NCBI RefSeq assembly: GCF_900089835.1
Contig: NZ_OANU01000023.1
Span: 1 to 64,000, forward strand
Reading direction: 5' to 3'
Source of the DNA: Vibrio thalassae
GTDB taxonomy: Bacteria; Pseudomonadota; Gammaproteobacteria; Enterobacterales; Vibrionaceae
Length of the DNA stretch: 64,000 nt
Made by a program: the position numbers and the translations under genes. The notes below the pieces were generated by a model. That model did not search any database, was not told where the DNA came from, and was given only the letters and a program-made list of their open reading frames with translations. Numbering within the stretch: the first letter of the stretch is position 1; every line of letters starts with the position of its first letter. Below, one piece after another: positions 63,141 to 64,000 of the stretch.

Positions 63141-64000
63141 GTGAAACTGAACAATCTGTCTATTCGTACTAAGCTGCAAGCTATTGTCATCTTCGCAGTT
63201 TTAATTCTATTTTCTCTTGGTACATTTAATCTATTAATACAAAAAGATGCGAGCTACGAGCAAAGAAAAGAGCAAGTCCGTTCAAATGTGCAAATCACCT
63301 ACGAGATTGCGAAACATTATCAAAAACTCGAATCTACGCTTGGCAAACAAGCTGCACAACAAGCTGCGATAGATGTCATTAACCAAATTAGATACGACGA
63401 TAGTAACTATTTCTGGATAGCGAGTGCCTCCAATACAATTGTTATGCACCCTACTCAGCCACAGCTTAACGGCACTAGTACAAACACCTTGACAGATTCC
63501 AGAGGAAATCATTTTTGGCAAGAAATGTCATCCATTGCTAAAACCACAGGCAGTGGTTTTCTTACCTACTACTGGCTAGGTCCGGATGGTGAGGAGTCCG
63601 AAAAGATTTCATTCGTAAACTATATCCCGGAATGGGACTGGATTATTGGTTCAGGCGTCCAAACCTCTGATATTGATAAAGCGTTTCAGAGCCAACTTAT
63701 AAAAGAGCTTATCGCAGACTCCGTAGCAGCACTTGTACTTATCGTCATTTGTTTGGTTGTTGCACGCAATATCATCAAACCCATTGAATCACTTGTAACA
63801 CAGGTTCATAAAGTCGCAGATGGCGATCTCACGGTCGATATGAAAACAGAACGACGCGACGAAATTGGTTATTTAAGTAACGAACTGAGTCGAATGATGG
63901 ACAAACTCAAAGAGACCATTAGTGCTGCCAAACGTTCAGCGGACTACTCTGGTCAATTATCCAGTAGCATTGCAGCAGCAAGTGAAGAGACGTCAACGAG
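63141..64000 (+). CDS. Methyl-accepting chemotaxis protein, N-terminal part (runs off window)
   Basis: GTG start behind GGAGAGGAAA; 286 codons open to the window edge. TM1 about 10-30 (I-V-I-F-A-V-L-I-L-F), a periplasmic single-Cache type domain (about 35-190; D-D-S-N-Y-F-W-I-A and W-D-W-I-I-G-S-G-V), TM2 about 197-216, HAMP (I-I-K-P-I-E-S-L, G-D-L-T-V-D) and the start of the signalling helix. The F-W-I and W-I-I-G-S-G patterns resemble sCache_2. The conserved hairpin tip lies outside the window. Confidence 0.88.
   Translation, partial: MKLNNLSIRTKLQAIVIFAVLILFSLGTFNLLIQKDASYEQRKEQVRSNVQITYEIAKHYQKLESTLGKQAAQQAAIDVINQIRYDDSNYFWIASASNTIVMHPTQPQLNGTSTNTLTDSRGNHFWQEMSSIAKTTGSGFLTYYWLGPDGEESEKISFVNYIPEWDWIIGSGVQTSDIDKAFQSQLIKELIADSVAALVLIVICLVVARNIIKPIESLVTQVHKVADGDLTVDMKTERRDEIGYLSNELSRMMDKLKETISAAKRSADYSGQLSSSIAAASEETST

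Overview
This window is almost certainly from a Vibrio, probably the second chromosome. The tonB-exbBD-hutBCD/hutWXZ heme locus, a luxT/swrT-like regulator beside it, a nap operon followed by a Vibrio-specific short membrane ORF and an HD-GYP protein, and a secDF pair preceded by a VemP arrest peptide are all Vibrio hallmarks. From memory they match chromosome 2 of V. cholerae and relatives. No rRNA, tRNA, CRISPR array or prophage was found.

Layout. 1-3.6 kb: the right end of an IS3-type insertion sequence interrupts napA; napB, napC and a 44-aa membrane ORF follow. 3.7-6.9 kb: large periplasmic-sensing HD-GYP protein. 7-10.3 kb (minus): vemP-secD-secF, a translation-arrest-controlled second export motor. 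10.4-11.5 kb: orphan MbcA/Xre-type antitoxin and a membrane SH3-like protein. 11.9-15 kb: periplasmic PhnD-like protein paired with a GGDEF-EAL enzyme. 15.8-17.5 kb: ArnT-like lipid-linked glycosyltransferase. 17.5-19.6 kb: gene-poor region with a 59-aa ORF, a frameshifted gene remnant and an internally deleted oppA. 19.8-25.8 kb: mpaA, then a four-gene scs (suppressor of copper sensitivity) thiol-redox operon and a LysR gene. 25.9-29 kb: MATE pump, yjdM, ytoQ, monooxygenase and VOC genes. 29-36.5 kb: complete heme uptake and utilisation locus with a Fur-box-like divergent control region. 36.5-40.7 kb: luxT-like regulator, small conserved proteins, a beta-repeat secreted protein and an SgrR-like regulator. 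40.7-47.5 kb: LysR and a lactate oxidation operon (lutABC plus a FAD/Fe-S lactate dehydrogenase). 47.6-51.8 kb: diguanylate cyclase with a GGDEI motif, HTH protein, mepA, adenine-deaminase-type enzyme. 52-55.3 kb (minus): two ROK sugar kinases and a GH1 phospho-glycosidase, a probable intracellular beta-glucoside phosphorylation route. 55.5-60.1 kb: pirin, ppnP, ABC1 kinase, DUF2850, PAP2 phosphatase and ArsR genes. 60.2-64 kb: hybrid histidine kinase broken by an in-frame TAG, and the start of a methyl-accepting chemotaxis protein that runs off the window.

Themes. Cyclic-di-GMP turnover is well represented (HD-GYP, GGDEF-EAL, GGDEF), with two of the three proteins apparently coupled to periplasmic ligand sensing. 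Several loci are decaying (napA by IS, oppA by internal deletion, a frameshifted fragment, a kinase with a premature stop), so the strain has probably lost periplasmic nitrate reduction and one signalling pathway. No wholly new multi-gene system stands out. The best candidates for closer study are the VemP-SecDF2 locus, the orphan antitoxin, the PhnD/GGDEF-EAL pair and the ROK-ROK-GH1 operon.
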